DNA from: Undibacterium parvum
GTDB lineage: Bacteria > Pseudomonadota > Gammaproteobacteria > Burkholderiales > Burkholderiaceae_D
Direction: 5' to 3'
Assembly (NCBI RefSeq): GCF_003955735.1
Contig: NZ_CP034464.1
Location: 2,976,001-3,040,000 of the forward strand
Length of the DNA: 64,000 bases
Both the position numbers and the translations under genes were made by a program. This document shows, piece by piece, positions 55,290 to 64,000 of the stretch (position 1 is the first letter of the stretch; every line of letters begins with the position of its first letter). The notes beneath the pieces were generated by a model. It did no database searches and was not told the origin of the DNA. It was given only the letters and a program-made list of their open reading frames with translations.

Positions 55290-55955
55290 TTAAGCGACTT
55301 TGTCCTGGTTGAACTCGTCTAAGGCTGCAGTGGTTTCCAGGTGGCTGATGTCACCCCACTGTATCAGGCTGAGCTTCGCTCCATCCCATTTAAACCGATT
55401 GATGCTGGCGTTGTAAATGGTGATTTCGCGCGGTGCGTGCAATGGTAAATCTTTCGCCGCACGATAGGCGCATTCGAGTACACCACCATGCGCTACGATC
55501 GCAATTTTCTTTCCCTCAAACTGGCGCGCATGATGGGTAATTGCGCTGATCGTACGCAGCTGAAACTGCCGTATGCTTTCGCCGACATTGTTTGCTGCCG
55601 ACGGCGGGAATTGGCTGTCCGGTTCGTGCGAACGCCAGGTCGCATACGCTTCTGGATAACGCAGCGGTAATTCGCTATACAGCATGCCTTCAAAACCACC
55701 AAAGCAACGCTCGCGCAAATTGGCGTCTATGCGTGTGCTGACGCCTTGCAGACGGGCGATCTCGCCTGCGGTTTGCACCGCTCTTTGCAGATCGCTGGAA
55801 AAAACCGCGTCGAGTTTTTCGTTTTCTAAGGCAGCCGCCAAAGCCTTGGCCTGACGTGTGCCTTCTGCGTTGAGCGGGATGTCGAGGTGGCCTTGCAGTT
55901 TTTTGATGGCGTTCCAGGCGGTTTCGCCATGGCGTATTAAAAGAATTTCTGTCAT
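55290..55955 (-). CDS. Histidine phosphatase family protein (phosphoglycerate mutase-like)
   Basis: A 221-residue enzyme of the histidine phosphatase branch 1. The catalytic motif is [10 protein letters not shown] (residues 5-14), with the phosphohistidine at His8. [10 protein letters not shown] and a second catalytic His in [15 protein letters not shown] complete the site. It could be an alpha-ribazole or cofactor-dependent mutase-like phosphatase; the substrate is not clear. Its start overlaps the dtd stop by four bases (ATGA), so it is the third gene of tyrS-dtd-phosphatase. Confidence 0.88.
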   Translation of the reverse strand: MTEILLIRHGETAWNAIKKLQGHLDIPLNAEGTRQAKALAAALENEKLDAVFSSDLQRAVQTAGEIARLQGVSTRIDANLRERCFGGFEGMLYSELPLRYPEAYATWRSHEPDSQFPPSAANNVGESIRQFQLRTISAITHHARQFEGKKIAIVAHGGVLECAYRAAKDLPLHAPREITIYNASINRFKWDGAKLSLIQWGDISHLETTAALDEFNQDKVA

Positions 55956-56419
55956 GCCTTAGGTTTGATCTGTAGCCAAAAAGTGACGGGGCCGTCGTTG
56001 GTGAGTGAGACCTGCATGTCGGCACCAAATTGGCCGGTCTCTACTTGTGCGAGTACTGCATCCTGCGTTTGTTTGGCCCGCGCTTGCCTGACGAAATAGT
56101 CGAATAATTGCCGTCCCAATTCAGGTGCGGCCGCAGGTGTAAATGAAGGGCGTGTGCCAGAATTGGTGTCGGCTGCCAGGGTAAATTGCGGTACCAGCAG
56201 CAGACTACCAGCGACGTCGCTGACGCTTAAATTCATCTTGCCTGCAGCATCGCTAAAGACGCGATATGCCAGCAGTTTTTTCAATAGAGCATCGGCTTGC
56301 TGCTCGCTGTCGCCACGCTCGGCGCACAACAAGACCAGTAAGCCGGCCTGGATCGCGCCTATGGTTTCACCACCGACGACGACGCTGGCCTGGCTGACTC
56401 TTTGTATAAGAGCGATCAT
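55952..56419 (-). CDS. dtd: D-aminoacyl-tRNA deacylase
   Basis: A 155-residue enzyme that hydrolyses D-aminoacyl-tRNA and recycles mischarged tRNA. Both diagnostic motifs are present: [24 protein letters not shown] (S-Q-F-T-L-like and SGxRPSF region) and the C-terminal GPVTFWLQI (G-P-V-T type, where the GP dipeptide selects against L-substrates). It opens [23 protein letters not shown]. It overlaps tyrS and the phosphatase gene by four bases each, which fits functional pairing with tyrosyl-tRNA synthetase, a known source of D-Tyr-tRNA. Confidence 0.95.
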   Translation of the reverse strand: MIALIQRVSQASVVVGGETIGAIQAGLLVLLCAERGDSEQQADALLKKLLAYRVFSDAAGKMNLSVSDVAGSLLLVPQFTLAADTNSGTRPSFTPAAAPELGRQLFDYFVRQARAKQTQDAVLAQVETGQFGADMQVSLTNDGPVTFWLQIKPKA

Positions 56420-57675
56420 GCGCTCAAAGTCACTTTGGCAAATTTGCGCTTGCCTACCTGTACCACCACGGTGCCAGCCTGCACTTGCAAATGCTTATCG
56501 CTGATCACTGCGCCGTCGATACGCACGCCACCCTGATCGACCATGCGCATCGCCTCAGAGGTGGAGGCGCACAGATTGGCTTGCTTGAGTAATTGTGCAA
56601 TCCCTAGTGGCGCGCCAGTCAGGCTCAGCTCAGCCACATCATCGGGAATGCCACCTTTTGAGCGATTTACGAAATCGCTCAGCGCATCCTCGGCGGCTTG
56701 TCTGCTATGGAAGCGGGTGACGATCTCTTGCGCTACCGCCACTTTGATGTCGCGCGGGTTCTGGCCTTCGCTGACGGCTTTTTTGTATTGCGCGATTTGC
56801 TCCAGCGAGCTGAATGACAGTAACTCATAGTAACGCCACATCATCTGATCCGAGATGCTCATGATCTTGGCGAACATGGTGTTGGCAGGCTCAGTGATGG
56901 CGATGTAGTTATTCTTGGATTTAGACATTTTCTCTATGCCATCCAGACCTTCCAACAGCGGCATAGTCAAAATGCATTGTTGCTCTTGGCCGTAATCCTT
57001 TTGCAATTCACGTCCAACCAATAGGTTGAATTTCTGGTCGGTACCGCCCAGTTCCAGATCTGAATGTAATGCCACCGAATCGTAACCCTGCATCAATGGA
57101 TAGAGGAACTCATGGACGGAAATCGGGGTGCCAGCCTTAAAGCGCTTGGTGAAATCGTCGCGTTCCATCATGCGCGCCACCGTGTATTTGGACGACAGTT
57201 GTATCATGCCGCGTGCGCCTAAAGGATCGCACCATTCCGAGTTGTAACGGATCTCGGTTTTTTCTGCATCCAGCACCAGAGCCGCTTGCTTGAAATAAGT
57301 TTGTGCGTTTTCTTCTATCTGTTCGCGTGTCAGCGGTGGGCGCGTGACATTGCGACCGGATGGATCACCGATCATGGAGGTGAAATCGCCGATCAAAAAA
57401 ATCACATTGTGACCAAGATCCTGCAACTGACGCATTTTATTCAAGACCACGGTGTGGCCCAGATGCAGGTCAGGTGCGGTAGGGTCCAGACCTAACTTAA
57501 TGCGCAAGGGTTTGCCGCTCAGCTCACTACGCGCCAGTTTTTGGGCGAATTCTGATTCTATGAGCAATTCATCAACGCCACGCTTGGTCACGGCCAGCGC
57601 GTGTTGCACGGCATCGGATAAAGGCAGAACTTTGGAAGAGGGCGTATTTTTGGTGGAATTTTGTGTAGATGTCAT
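56416..57675 (-). CDS. tyrS: Tyrosyl-tRNA synthetase
   Basis: A 419-residue class I synthetase. The HIGH-type motif is HLGH at residues 71-74 ([15 protein letters not shown]), and KMSKS occurs in [16 protein letters not shown]. The spacing between them and the C-terminal S4 RNA-binding region ([18 protein letters not shown]) fit the TyrZ-like bacterial branch. There is a ~20-residue polar N-terminal extension ([14 protein letters not shown]). It is first in the tyrS-dtd-phosphatase unit and divergent from the M23 peptidase gene, with a 253-bp gap. Confidence 0.96.
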   Translation of the reverse strand: MTSTQNSTKNTPSSKVLPLSDAVQHALAVTKRGVDELLIESEFAQKLARSELSGKPLRIKLGLDPTAPDLHLGHTVVLNKMRQLQDLGHNVIFLIGDFTSMIGDPSGRNVTRPPLTREQIEENAQTYFKQAALVLDAEKTEIRYNSEWCDPLGARGMIQLSSKYTVARMMERDDFTKRFKAGTPISVHEFLYPLMQGYDSVALHSDLELGGTDQKFNLLVGRELQKDYGQEQQCILTMPLLEGLDGIEKMSKSKNNYIAITEPANTMFAKIMSISDQMMWRYYELLSFSSLEQIAQYKKAVSEGQNPRDIKVAVAQEIVTRFHSRQAAEDALSDFVNRSKGGIPDDVAELSLTGAPLGIAQLLKQANLCASTSEAMRMVDQGGVRIDGAVISDKHLQVQAGTVVVQVGKRKFAKVTLSA

Positions 57676-57928
57676 TATTTACTTAACCAGGATCAACTTA
57701 TTTTGTAACACCACTGGCAGCATTCATATTCTGAATCCATAATCAGCGATCGTTTTTTTGTTTGTTCGGTCGATTTTTTGTTACAATCAGGCGAACTTTT
57801 TGCACTAGCTTTTTTGATTTGCCACAGAACTTGTTTTAATTTATAGACTTAAAATATATAAATTCAGTAAAACTAAGAGGGTGGAAATCAAATGTTTTTA
57901 ATCAACATCGTCAATTTTAACTTATTGC

Positions 57929-59296
57929 ATGCGTCCAATAGATAAATTACCTCATTTAGCTTCTGGCAGCAGGCTGTTGTTAGGAACCACGCGCACTTCG
58001 CGCATCATCTCATTCTCCGCTTTGTTTTTTGCCGTATGTGCCTTTGGCGCAGTCGGTGTGGCACCTATTGCCCCGGACGCAGCGGATTTACCTGTCAAAA
58101 AAATCATCCAAGATTTGGACTTGCCAAAACTTGACGATCAAATTGCCGCGCTGGAAGCCAGCGAGCAGCATTTCGTCAGAGAAGAAAAAGTCTTACGCGG
58201 TGATACCTTGGGCGCCTTAATGCTGCGCCTGGGTATCGATGACAATGAGGCCAATAACTTTATCAAGACTGATGCCACCGCCAAAGGCGTGTTGCAGGTG
58301 AAAGCCGGTAAATCGGTACGCGCCCAGACTAACGATGAAGGTGAATTGGAGTGGTTACAAGCAAGCCTGCCAGACGGAACCGATAAACCCAGCCGCACCC
58401 TGATGGTGACGCGCGATGCTTCCGGCAAGCTCAGCGCCGCAGAAGTGTTGAGTAAATTAGAACGCCGCGTAGAAATGCGCTCCGGGAATATCCGCTCATC
58501 CTTGTTTGCCGCCACCGATGAGGCGCAAATCCCAGACAACGTCGCCAATCAAATCGTTAGCATGTTTGAGACTAACGTCGATTTCCGCTATTTGCAGCGC
58601 GGCGATCATTTCAACGTGGTCTATGAAACTTTTTGGCAAAATGGTGAATTCGTCAAAACCGGGAAAGTCCTGGCTGGTGAATTTAGCAATGTCGGAAAAC
58701 TGTTTCAATCGGTCTGGTTTGATGAGGCTGGCGGCAATGGTGGTTACTATAGTTTTGACGGTAAGTCACTGAAAAAAGCTTTCTTGAAATCGCCTTTGGA
58801 ATTTACCCGCGTCTCTTCCGGTTTTTCCATGCGCGTCCATCCTATCTCTGGGCAGTGGAAGCGTCATACCGGCGTCGATTTCGCGGCAGTCACGGGCACG
58901 CCGATACGTGCGACCAGTGATGGCGTGATTGAGTCAGTCGGCCCTAGCGGTGGTTACGGTAATTTGGTGGTGGTCAAGCACTGGTCCAATTACAGTACTG
59001 CCTACGCCCACATGAGCCGGTTTGCCAGCGGTATTCGTAAAGGCAGTAAAGTCAGCCAGGGCGAGGTGATAGGTTATGTCGGCACTACCGGCTGGTCGAC
59101 TGGCCCGCATTTACATTATGAGTTTAGAGTTGGCAATGAGCCGCGTGATCCTTTGTCGGTCAGCATCCCGAATGCTGCGCCGCTGGCATCGCATGACATG
59201 CCGCGTTTTAAGGAAGTCGCAGCGGATATGTCGCATAGATTCGCGCTGTTGCGTCCTGAACGTCAGGCCGAAATCATGAGGCTGGCGTCCCGCTAG
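57929..59296 (+). CDS. M23-family peptidoglycan endopeptidase
   Basis: A 455-residue envelope protein. The N-terminus has one membrane or signal-like segment (ISFSALFFAVCAFGAVGVAPI, about residues 27-47). Residues about 65-290 are an OapA/LysM-like plus M23 N-terminal region (VLRGDTLGALMLRLGIDDNEANNF). The LytM/M23 domain follows, with the zinc ligands in KRHTGVDFAAVTGTPI (H and D) and STGPHLHYEFRV (HLH). All ligands are present, so it is predicted active against peptide cross-links. It is divergent from tyrS, and anmK follows after a terminator. This neighbourhood recurs in betaproteobacteria. Confidence 0.92.
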   Translation: MRPIDKLPHLASGSRLLLGTTRTSRIISFSALFFAVCAFGAVGVAPIAPDAADLPVKKIIQDLDLPKLDDQIAALEASEQHFVREEKVLRGDTLGALMLRLGIDDNEANNFIKTDATAKGVLQVKAGKSVRAQTNDEGELEWLQASLPDGTDKPSRTLMVTRDASGKLSAAEVLSKLERRVEMRSGNIRSSLFAATDEAQIPDNVANQIVSMFETNVDFRYLQRGDHFNVVYETFWQNGEFVKTGKVLAGEFSNVGKLFQSVWFDEAGGNGGYYSFDGKSLKKAFLKSPLEFTRVSSGFSMRVHPISGQWKRHTGVDFAAVTGTPIRATSDGVIESVGPSGGYGNLVVVKHWSNYSTAYAHMSRFASGIRKGSKVSQGEVIGYVGTTGWSTGPHLHYEFRVGNEPRDPLSVSIPNAAPLASHDMPRFKEVAADMSHRFALLRPERQAEIMRLASR

Positions 59297-59323
59297 GTGC
59301 GGTACTCGCCTAGTTAAGCTAAC

Positions 59324-59352
59324 AGGCCGAACTTGCTGTTCGGCCTTTTTTT
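59324..59352 (+). terminator. Terminator between the M23 peptidase gene and anmK
   Basis: AGGCCGAAC pairs with GTTCGGCCT (59338-59346) across a 5-nt loop and is followed by a T-run. Confidence 0.88.
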
Positions 59353-59373
59353 ATTCTGTGAGCTTTTTACTTT

Positions 59374-60504
59374 ATGCACAATTCCATCAGTAGTCTGTAT
59401 ATAGGTTTGATGTCAGGCACCAGTCTTGACGGGGTCGACGGCGTCTTAGTTGAGTTGCCGGACGTTGCCGGAGCGATGCGACTGTTGGCCACGGCCTATC
59501 AGCCATTCTCGCCTAGCTTCCGGCAGGATGCGATGGCCTTGCAGCAAGCAGGTGCCAACGAGATAGAGCGTGAAGCGTTGTTGGCAAATACCTTGGCCGA
59601 GCACTATGCGGTATGTGTGAATGAACTATTACGACAGGCGCCGCAAGTGCAACGGCAACAGGTGAGGGCAATCGGCGCACACGGCCAAACCATACGGCAT
59701 AGACCTGAGCTGGGATTTACGCGGCAAACGAATAATCCTGCTTTACTCGCTGAGTTGTGCGGCATCGATGTGATTGCCGATCTGCGTAGTCGCGACGTCG
59801 CAGCTGGTGGTCAGGGCGCGCCTCTGGTGCCGGCCTTTCATAGAGCCGTGTTTGGTGCGGAAGGCGAGACCAGGGTCGTGCTCAATATCGGTGGCATCAG
59901 CAATATCAGTATTCTGCATGCCGATGGCAATACCAGCGGTTTCGATACCGGCCCGGGGAATGTGTTGATGGATGCCTGGATCGCCCAGCATCAGGGTAAA
60001 AGCTATGATGAAAACGGTAGCTGGGCAGCGCTGGGACAGATTGATACGGGCTTGTTGGCTAGCTTGTGCGATGAAGAATTTTTGCGCCAATTGCCACCCA
60101 AGAGTACCGGCCGCGATTTGTTCAGACCCGATTGGCTAATGCAAAAGCTGGCGAATTTTAGCAGCGTCGCTGCGGTCGACGTACAGGCGACTTTGTGCGC
60201 CTTCACTGCCGTCACGCTGGCCGATGCGATTTATCAACACGCGCCTGCGGCGAACGCCGTGTATGTCTGCGGCGGCGGTGCTTACAATGCACGCCTCATG
60301 CAAGAGATTGCGCGACAGTTGCAACAACGAGGCTGCCTGGCCAGCGTCGCCAGCACGCAAGCGCTGGGGGTCTCACCGAATCATGTAGAAGCGCTGGCCT
60401 TTGCCTGGCTGGCACAGCGATTTACGCTGCGCTTGCCCGGCAATTTGCCGGAGGTGACAGGAGCCAAAGGCCTGCGCATACTCGGTGCGCTGTACCCGGC
60501 TTAA
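59374..60504 (+). CDS. anmK: Anhydro-N-acetylmuramic acid kinase
   Basis: A 376-residue sugar kinase that converts 1,6-anhydro-MurNAc to MurNAc-6-phosphate in cell-wall recycling. The phosphate-binding motif is [19 protein letters not shown] (residues 12-30), followed by [14 protein letters not shown], the catalytic Asp region in [36 protein letters not shown] and [13 protein letters not shown]. Length is normal for AnmK. It complements AmpD (25798-26379) and the lytic transglycosylase. The start ATG at 59374 has no strong Shine-Dalgarno. Confidence 0.95.
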   Translation: MHNSISSLYIGLMSGTSLDGVDGVLVELPDVAGAMRLLATAYQPFSPSFRQDAMALQQAGANEIEREALLANTLAEHYAVCVNELLRQAPQVQRQQVRAIGAHGQTIRHRPELGFTRQTNNPALLAELCGIDVIADLRSRDVAAGGQGAPLVPAFHRAVFGAEGETRVVLNIGGISNISILHADGNTSGFDTGPGNVLMDAWIAQHQGKSYDENGSWAALGQIDTGLLASLCDEEFLRQLPPKSTGRDLFRPDWLMQKLANFSSVAAVDVQATLCAFTAVTLADAIYQHAPAANAVYVCGGGAYNARLMQEIARQLQQRGCLASVASTQALGVSPNHVEALAFAWLAQRFTLRLPGNLPEVTGAKGLRILGALYPA

Positions 60505-60580
60505 AATGCAGGAGTTGTAAACTCGATACAATCTGCTTTTGATTGATAGCAAAAAGATTGATCGCAAAAAGGGAAACTCA

Positions 60581-61234
60581 ATGACACAATTTTTGTATAT
60601 CGCCGATCCCATGTGCTCGTGGTGTTACGGCTTTGGTCCTGAATTACTGGCTTTGCTAGAGGCTATGCCGGAGGCGCGTATTGATATTGTGCTCGGCGGT
60701 TTGCGTGCCTATAACAAGGACGTCATGGACGCCGAAAAAAGAGCCATGATTCTAGGACATTGGCAGCATGTGGAACAGGCTAGCGGCCTGCCTTTTACCC
60801 GCAATAGCATGGCGCAGCCTCACTTTATCTACGACACTGAGCCAGCCTGCCGTGCCGTGGTGGCCGCGCGCATCCTGGACGATGAGCTGCCCGGTAAATC
60901 CTTGTTGACGGTGTTTCATGCGATCCAGCATGCGTTTTATGCCGAAGGCCAAGATGTCACCGATCTGCAGGTGCTGGCGCAAGTGGCCAGCGCAGCATTG
61001 AATTTAGCGGCAGATACCGATAGTTTTGACGCCCAGAGTTTTTATGAAACCCTGAGCGCGCCCGCCACCATGAGCGAGACCGCGCATGATTTCGAGCAAG
61101 TGCAGCGCTGGGGGATTTCTGGTTTCCCGGCCTTACTGCTGGTGAAATCAGACGGCTTGCATATGATCGCTTCCGGCTATACCAAGACGGCCAATCTCAT
61201 CACCGCACTTTCACAAATACCGGCAGCTGAGTAG
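60581..61234 (+). CDS. DsbA-family thioredoxin-fold protein (FrnE-like)
   Basis: A 217-residue cytosolic protein with the DsbA/FrnE-type fold. It starts MTQFLYIADPMCSWCYGFGPEL, with the redox motif CSWC at residues 12-15. The inserted helical domain lies in the middle. The cis-Pro loop WGISGFPALLLVKSDG (about residues 183-198) contains the expected GFPALL. A longer reading from 60539 is open, but AAAGGGAAACTCA before 60581 and the family N-terminus favour this start. No signal peptide is present, so it acts in the cytosol, perhaps as a disulfide isomerase or a detoxifying oxidoreductase. Confidence 0.86.
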   Translation: MTQFLYIADPMCSWCYGFGPELLALLEAMPEARIDIVLGGLRAYNKDVMDAEKRAMILGHWQHVEQASGLPFTRNSMAQPHFIYDTEPACRAVVAARILDDELPGKSLLTVFHAIQHAFYAEGQDVTDLQVLAQVASAALNLAADTDSFDAQSFYETLSAPATMSETAHDFEQVQRWGISGFPALLLVKSDGLHMIASGYTKTANLITALSQIPAAE

Positions 61235-61266
61235 TTACGCGGCGTACTCAAAAAATAAAAATGTCA

Positions 61267-61345
61267 TAGGCCGCTCGCGCATATTCTATGCGCTTCTCCA
61301 GCCTGCCTGGCTTGAAAGGCGCATGGAATATGCGTGGTGGGCCTA
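61267..61345. repeat. REP/BIME-like paired palindrome, copy 8
   Basis: GCGCATATTCTATGCGC faces GCGCATGGAATATGCG. The outer ends TAGGCC and GGCCTA are also complementary, so the unit can fold as one long stem. Confidence 0.78.
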
Positions 61346-61462
61346 CTCTAATTTGATTTTGCATTTAGCCTAGTCAAAAAGAGTTTTTAGCTTTAGTATT
61401 GTCAGCGAAGCATTAGCTTCAACGTCGCTCGGACGGTTCCGGGCGCTTACGTACAATCTATC

Positions 61463-62800
61463 ATGACAAAAACTCTTACTCCGCCGGGCCGGGGTGCAGC
61501 TACTGCATCTGCTAACTCAACTCCAAGCTCAGCTCCAAGTTCTAATGCATACTATACTTCGGTCGCGCATGCGGCAGTCGCCATTCCTAGTCTTCCCAAG
61601 TACAGCTTTTCGCGCATCAATCGCCTGCCTCCCTACGTCTTCAATATCACCGCTGAATTAAAAATGGCGGCGCGCCGACGCGGTGTCGATATCATCGACA
61701 TGTCCATGGGCAATCCCGATGGCGCCACTCCGCCACATATCGTCGCCAAGTTAGTGGAGGCGGCACAAAGGCCGGATACGCACGGTTATTCTGCGTCGAA
61801 AGGCATACCGCGTCTGCGCCGCGCCATCACGCATTGGTATAAGTCGCGTTACGATGTCAGCTTCGATCCTGAATCAGAAGCGATCGTCACCATAGGCTCG
61901 AAAGAGGGGCTGGCGCATCTGATGCTGGCGACCCTCGATAAGGGCGACACCGTACTGGTGCCTAATCCTAGTTACCCGATTCATATTTATGGCGCAGTGA
62001 TTGCGGGAGCTGACATACGCTCGATACGCATGAGTCCGGGCGTAGATTTTTTTGATGAACTCGAGCGCGCGATACGCGAAAGCTACCCAAAACCCAAGAT
62101 GATGATCTTTGGCTTTCCGTCGAACCCGACCGCGCAATGTGTAGAACTTGATTTTTTTGAGCGTGTCGTCAAGCTGGCGAAAGAACACAATATTCTAGTC
62201 GTGCACGATCTGGCCTATGCCGACATCGTGTTTGATGGCTGGAAAGCGCCTTCCATCATGCAAGTTGAGGGCGCACGCGATGTCGCAGTCGAGTTTTTTA
62301 CACTCTCCAAAAGCTATAACATGGCGGGCTGGCGCATCGGTTTTATGGTCGGCAATAAGGAGCTGGTAGCGGCCCTGGCACGCATCAAGAGCTATCATGA
62401 TTACGGCAGTTTTACGCCGGTACAGGTGGCGGCCATCGCGGCATTGGAAGGTGATCAGACTTGCGTCAAAGAGATTTGCGATAAATACCAGCGACGTCGG
62501 GATGTGATGGTCAAGGGCTTGCATGAGATGGGCTGGATGGTCGCGATACCTAAGGCCTCGATGTATATCTGGGCGCGCATTCCTGAGCCATATCGTCATC
62601 TCGGCTCTCTGGAATTTGCCAAGCTGGTGCTGGAAAAAGCCAAGCTTTGCATTTCTCCCGGCATAGGTTTTGGCGATTATGGTGATGAGTATGTGCGCTT
62701 TGCCTTAATCGAAAACGAAGCCCGTAGTCGCCAGGCCTTACGCGGTTTAAAAGCCATGTTCAAGGACGAGTTACTACCCGCGCCGCAGCCCAGCGCATAA
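61463..62800 (+). CDS. alaC: AlaC-type class I/II aminotransferase
   Basis: A 445-residue PLP-dependent aminotransferase with the fold I signature. The conserved part begins near residue 48 ([22 protein letters not shown]), preceded by a Ser/Ala-rich extension of uncertain reality; a later start is possible but I see no good internal ribosome-binding site. Motifs are [26 protein letters not shown] and the cofactor Lys in [16 protein letters not shown] (Lys near residue 284). The group is close to AlaC/YfdZ glutamate-pyruvate aminotransferases. The usual homoserine-pathway neighbours of this type are not in view. Confidence 0.88.
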   Translation: MTKTLTPPGRGAATASANSTPSSAPSSNAYYTSVAHAAVAIPSLPKYSFSRINRLPPYVFNITAELKMAARRRGVDIIDMSMGNPDGATPPHIVAKLVEAAQRPDTHGYSASKGIPRLRRAITHWYKSRYDVSFDPESEAIVTIGSKEGLAHLMLATLDKGDTVLVPNPSYPIHIYGAVIAGADIRSIRMSPGVDFFDELERAIRESYPKPKMMIFGFPSNPTAQCVELDFFERVVKLAKEHNILVVHDLAYADIVFDGWKAPSIMQVEGARDVAVEFFTLSKSYNMAGWRIGFMVGNKELVAALARIKSYHDYGSFTPVQVAAIAALEGDQTCVKEICDKYQRRRDVMVKGLHEMGWMVAIPKASMYIWARIPEPYRHLGSLEFAKLVLEKAKLCISPGIGFGDYGDEYVRFALIENEARSRQALRGLKAMFKDELLPAPQPSA

Positions 62801-62973
62801 GCGCAGCAATTGGTCGCAGCCACACTGACGCAGCAAGGTCCAGTGTCTGTGTGGTTTTCAGTTCGAAAGGATAGACACGGACTAAGAGTGGGTTACACTG
62901 CGACTGGCTTTGACAGCATCCTTACAGGAACAAGTCTGACCTGGACTTTCACAATTAAAACGAGACAAACGGC

Positions 62974-63876
62974 ATGCAAACACCAGCCTTACAGATCGCG
63001 CCACTAGGCCCGCATTTTTCCCGTATCGTGCTCGGCTTGTGGCGCATGGCTGATTGGTCTATGTCACCGCAACAGCGGCTCAGCTTTTTGGAGCAGGCGC
63101 TGGAATTGGGCATTAGCACGCTCGATCAAGCTGATATTTATGGCGATTATCAAAGCGAGGCTTTACTAGGCGAAGCGCTGGCGCTGGCACCACAATTGCG
63201 CCAGCGGCTGCAGATCGTCAGCAAATGCGGTATCAAGCTGCGGTCGCCACATCGACCAACACATCAGATTCAGCACTACGATACCAGTCGCGCGCACATC
63301 ATCGCCTCGGCCGAAAATTCTTTGCGCAGAATGGGAATAGATGAGCTTGATTTACTCCTGATACACCGCCCCGATCCCTTGATGGATGCCGATGAAATCG
63401 CCGAAGCTTTCCATACTTTGCAGCAAAGTGGCAAGGTCAGACATTTTGGCGTGTCGAATTTTTCTCCAGCTCAGTTTGATTTACTCGCCTCGCGCATTCC
63501 GCTGGTGACCAATCAGATCGAGCTGTCGCTGCTGCATATGGCGCCTTTAAACGATGGCAGCCTCGATCAATGTCAGCGCTTGCGCATCGCGCCTATGATC
63601 TGGTCGGCGCTGGCGGGCGGACGCCTGATGAACGATGTGAGTGAGCAAGGTGTACGCGTACGGCAGGCTTTGGCGACGATTGCCGCCGAGCTAGGGGCGA
63701 CAGAAGCGAGCGTGGCCTTGGCGTGGGTACTGCAGCATCCGGCTAAACCGCTAGTGCTGACCGGCTCCGGGCGTATTGCAGCCATACGTGAAGCGGTGGC
63801 GGCGACTGCCATCAGCTTGAATCGTGAACAGTGGTTTGCCTTGTGGTGCGCTTCGGCTGGGCGTTCGGTTGATTGA
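62974..63876 (+). CDS. Aldo/keto reductase (YdhF-like)
   Basis: A 300-residue NAD(P)H-dependent oxidoreductase with the (beta/alpha)8 barrel of the AKR family. The catalytic set appears as Asp and Tyr in TLDQADIYGDYQSEALLGEAL (about residues 49-69), Lys in IVSKCGIK and His in LLLIHRPDPLMDADEIAEAF. Later barrel strands include RHFGVSNFSPAQFDLL and PMIWSALAGGRLM, and the cofactor loop VLTGSGRIAAIREAV. Substrate unknown. It resembles E. coli YdhF. It is downstream of the aminotransferase gene by 173 bp. Confidence 0.92.
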   Translation: MQTPALQIAPLGPHFSRIVLGLWRMADWSMSPQQRLSFLEQALELGISTLDQADIYGDYQSEALLGEALALAPQLRQRLQIVSKCGIKLRSPHRPTHQIQHYDTSRAHIIASAENSLRRMGIDELDLLLIHRPDPLMDADEIAEAFHTLQQSGKVRHFGVSNFSPAQFDLLASRIPLVTNQIELSLLHMAPLNDGSLDQCQRLRIAPMIWSALAGGRLMNDVSEQGVRVRQALATIAAELGATEASVALAWVLQHPAKPLVLTGSGRIAAIREAVAATAISLNREQWFALWCASAGRSVD

Positions 63877-64000
63877 CCTGTCTAGGGCAAGAAGAGACTG
63901 GCAAATAGTCTTTGGTAAGCGTATAAAGTAAAGTAACTCCGTAGTGAAAATGTGTTTTTCCCTAGCGATGTCTCTCCTGAGAGCCTTAGCCTTGAAAACT
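63877..64000. other. Right-edge sequence, no feature seen
   Basis: The last 124 bases after the aldo/keto reductase stop show no frame or repeat that I can support. Confidence 0.5.

Overview
The window reads as chromosomal core sequence of a betaproteobacterium. The order Burkholderiales, and probably the family Oxalobacteraceae (an Undibacterium- or Herbaspirillum-like organism), is my inference. It rests on the pairing of gene blocks typical of that group: dusB-fis-purH; ccsA-like/PP0621-like/pilS/pilR/ampD; kynB-kynU-kynA with a divergent Lrp-type regulator; tyrS divergent from an M23 peptidase plus anmK; and a giant NAD-dependent glutamate dehydrogenase beside a gltIJKL uptake system. Base composition is moderate and even. 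I see no phage, plasmid, CRISPR, rRNA or tRNA.

Layout: 1-2.8 kb, a truncated gene, a YciA-type thioesterase and an ATM1-type ABC exporter. 2.9-15 kb, a solute-binding lipoprotein, a HypT-like LysR regulator, the 1590-residue glutamate dehydrogenase and a glutamate/aspartate ABC importer with two tandem binding proteins (import plus oxidation of glutamate). 15-21 kb, pyrC, DUF3025, a YdcH-type small protein, DUF2147 and valS. 21-27 kb, a haem-handling membrane protein, a PP0621-like protein, the PilS/PilR pair, AmpD and a periplasmic rhodanese. 27-37 kb, a secreted M16 peptidase, 5-formyl-THF cyclo-ligase, soluble lytic transglycosylase, GST, CCA-adding enzyme, GNAT, DUF2058 and a PEP-CTERM protein. 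38-41.5 kb, an OsmC-YcaO fusion and an unrecognised gene bracketed by two inverted-repeat elements. 41.8-45.3 kb, tryptophan-to-anthranilate catabolism. 45.5-55 kb, a lone serine recombinase, the ribosomal oxygenase RoxA, an AhpD-like protein, ruvC, purH, fis, dusB, a type II NADH dehydrogenase and a response regulator. 55-64 kb, tyrS-dtd-phosphatase, an M23 peptidase, anmK, a FrnE-like thioredoxin-fold protein, an AlaC-type aminotransferase and an aldo/keto reductase.

Themes: glutamate import and oxidation; peptidoglycan turnover and recycling (Slt, M23, AmpD, AnmK); translation upkeep (valS, tyrS, dtd, cca, dusB, roxA, the YcaO fusion); tryptophan degradation.

The least ordinary content is intergenic. 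Eight copies of a REP/BIME-like paired palindrome lie between genes. Several small non-coding elements with terminal inverted repeats are also present. Three of these copies (two of one 104-bp family, one of a 121-bp element) still carry exact 5-bp direct flanking repeats, which is good evidence of past transposition. A composite repeat near 30.2-30.65 kb contains two long hairpins that differ by a compensated base pair, and its end supplies the last codons and stop of the cyclo-ligase gene. I did not find a clear new multi-gene system. The best protein-level candidates are the OsmC-YcaO fusion and the unrecognised gene at 40.5-41.5 kb.
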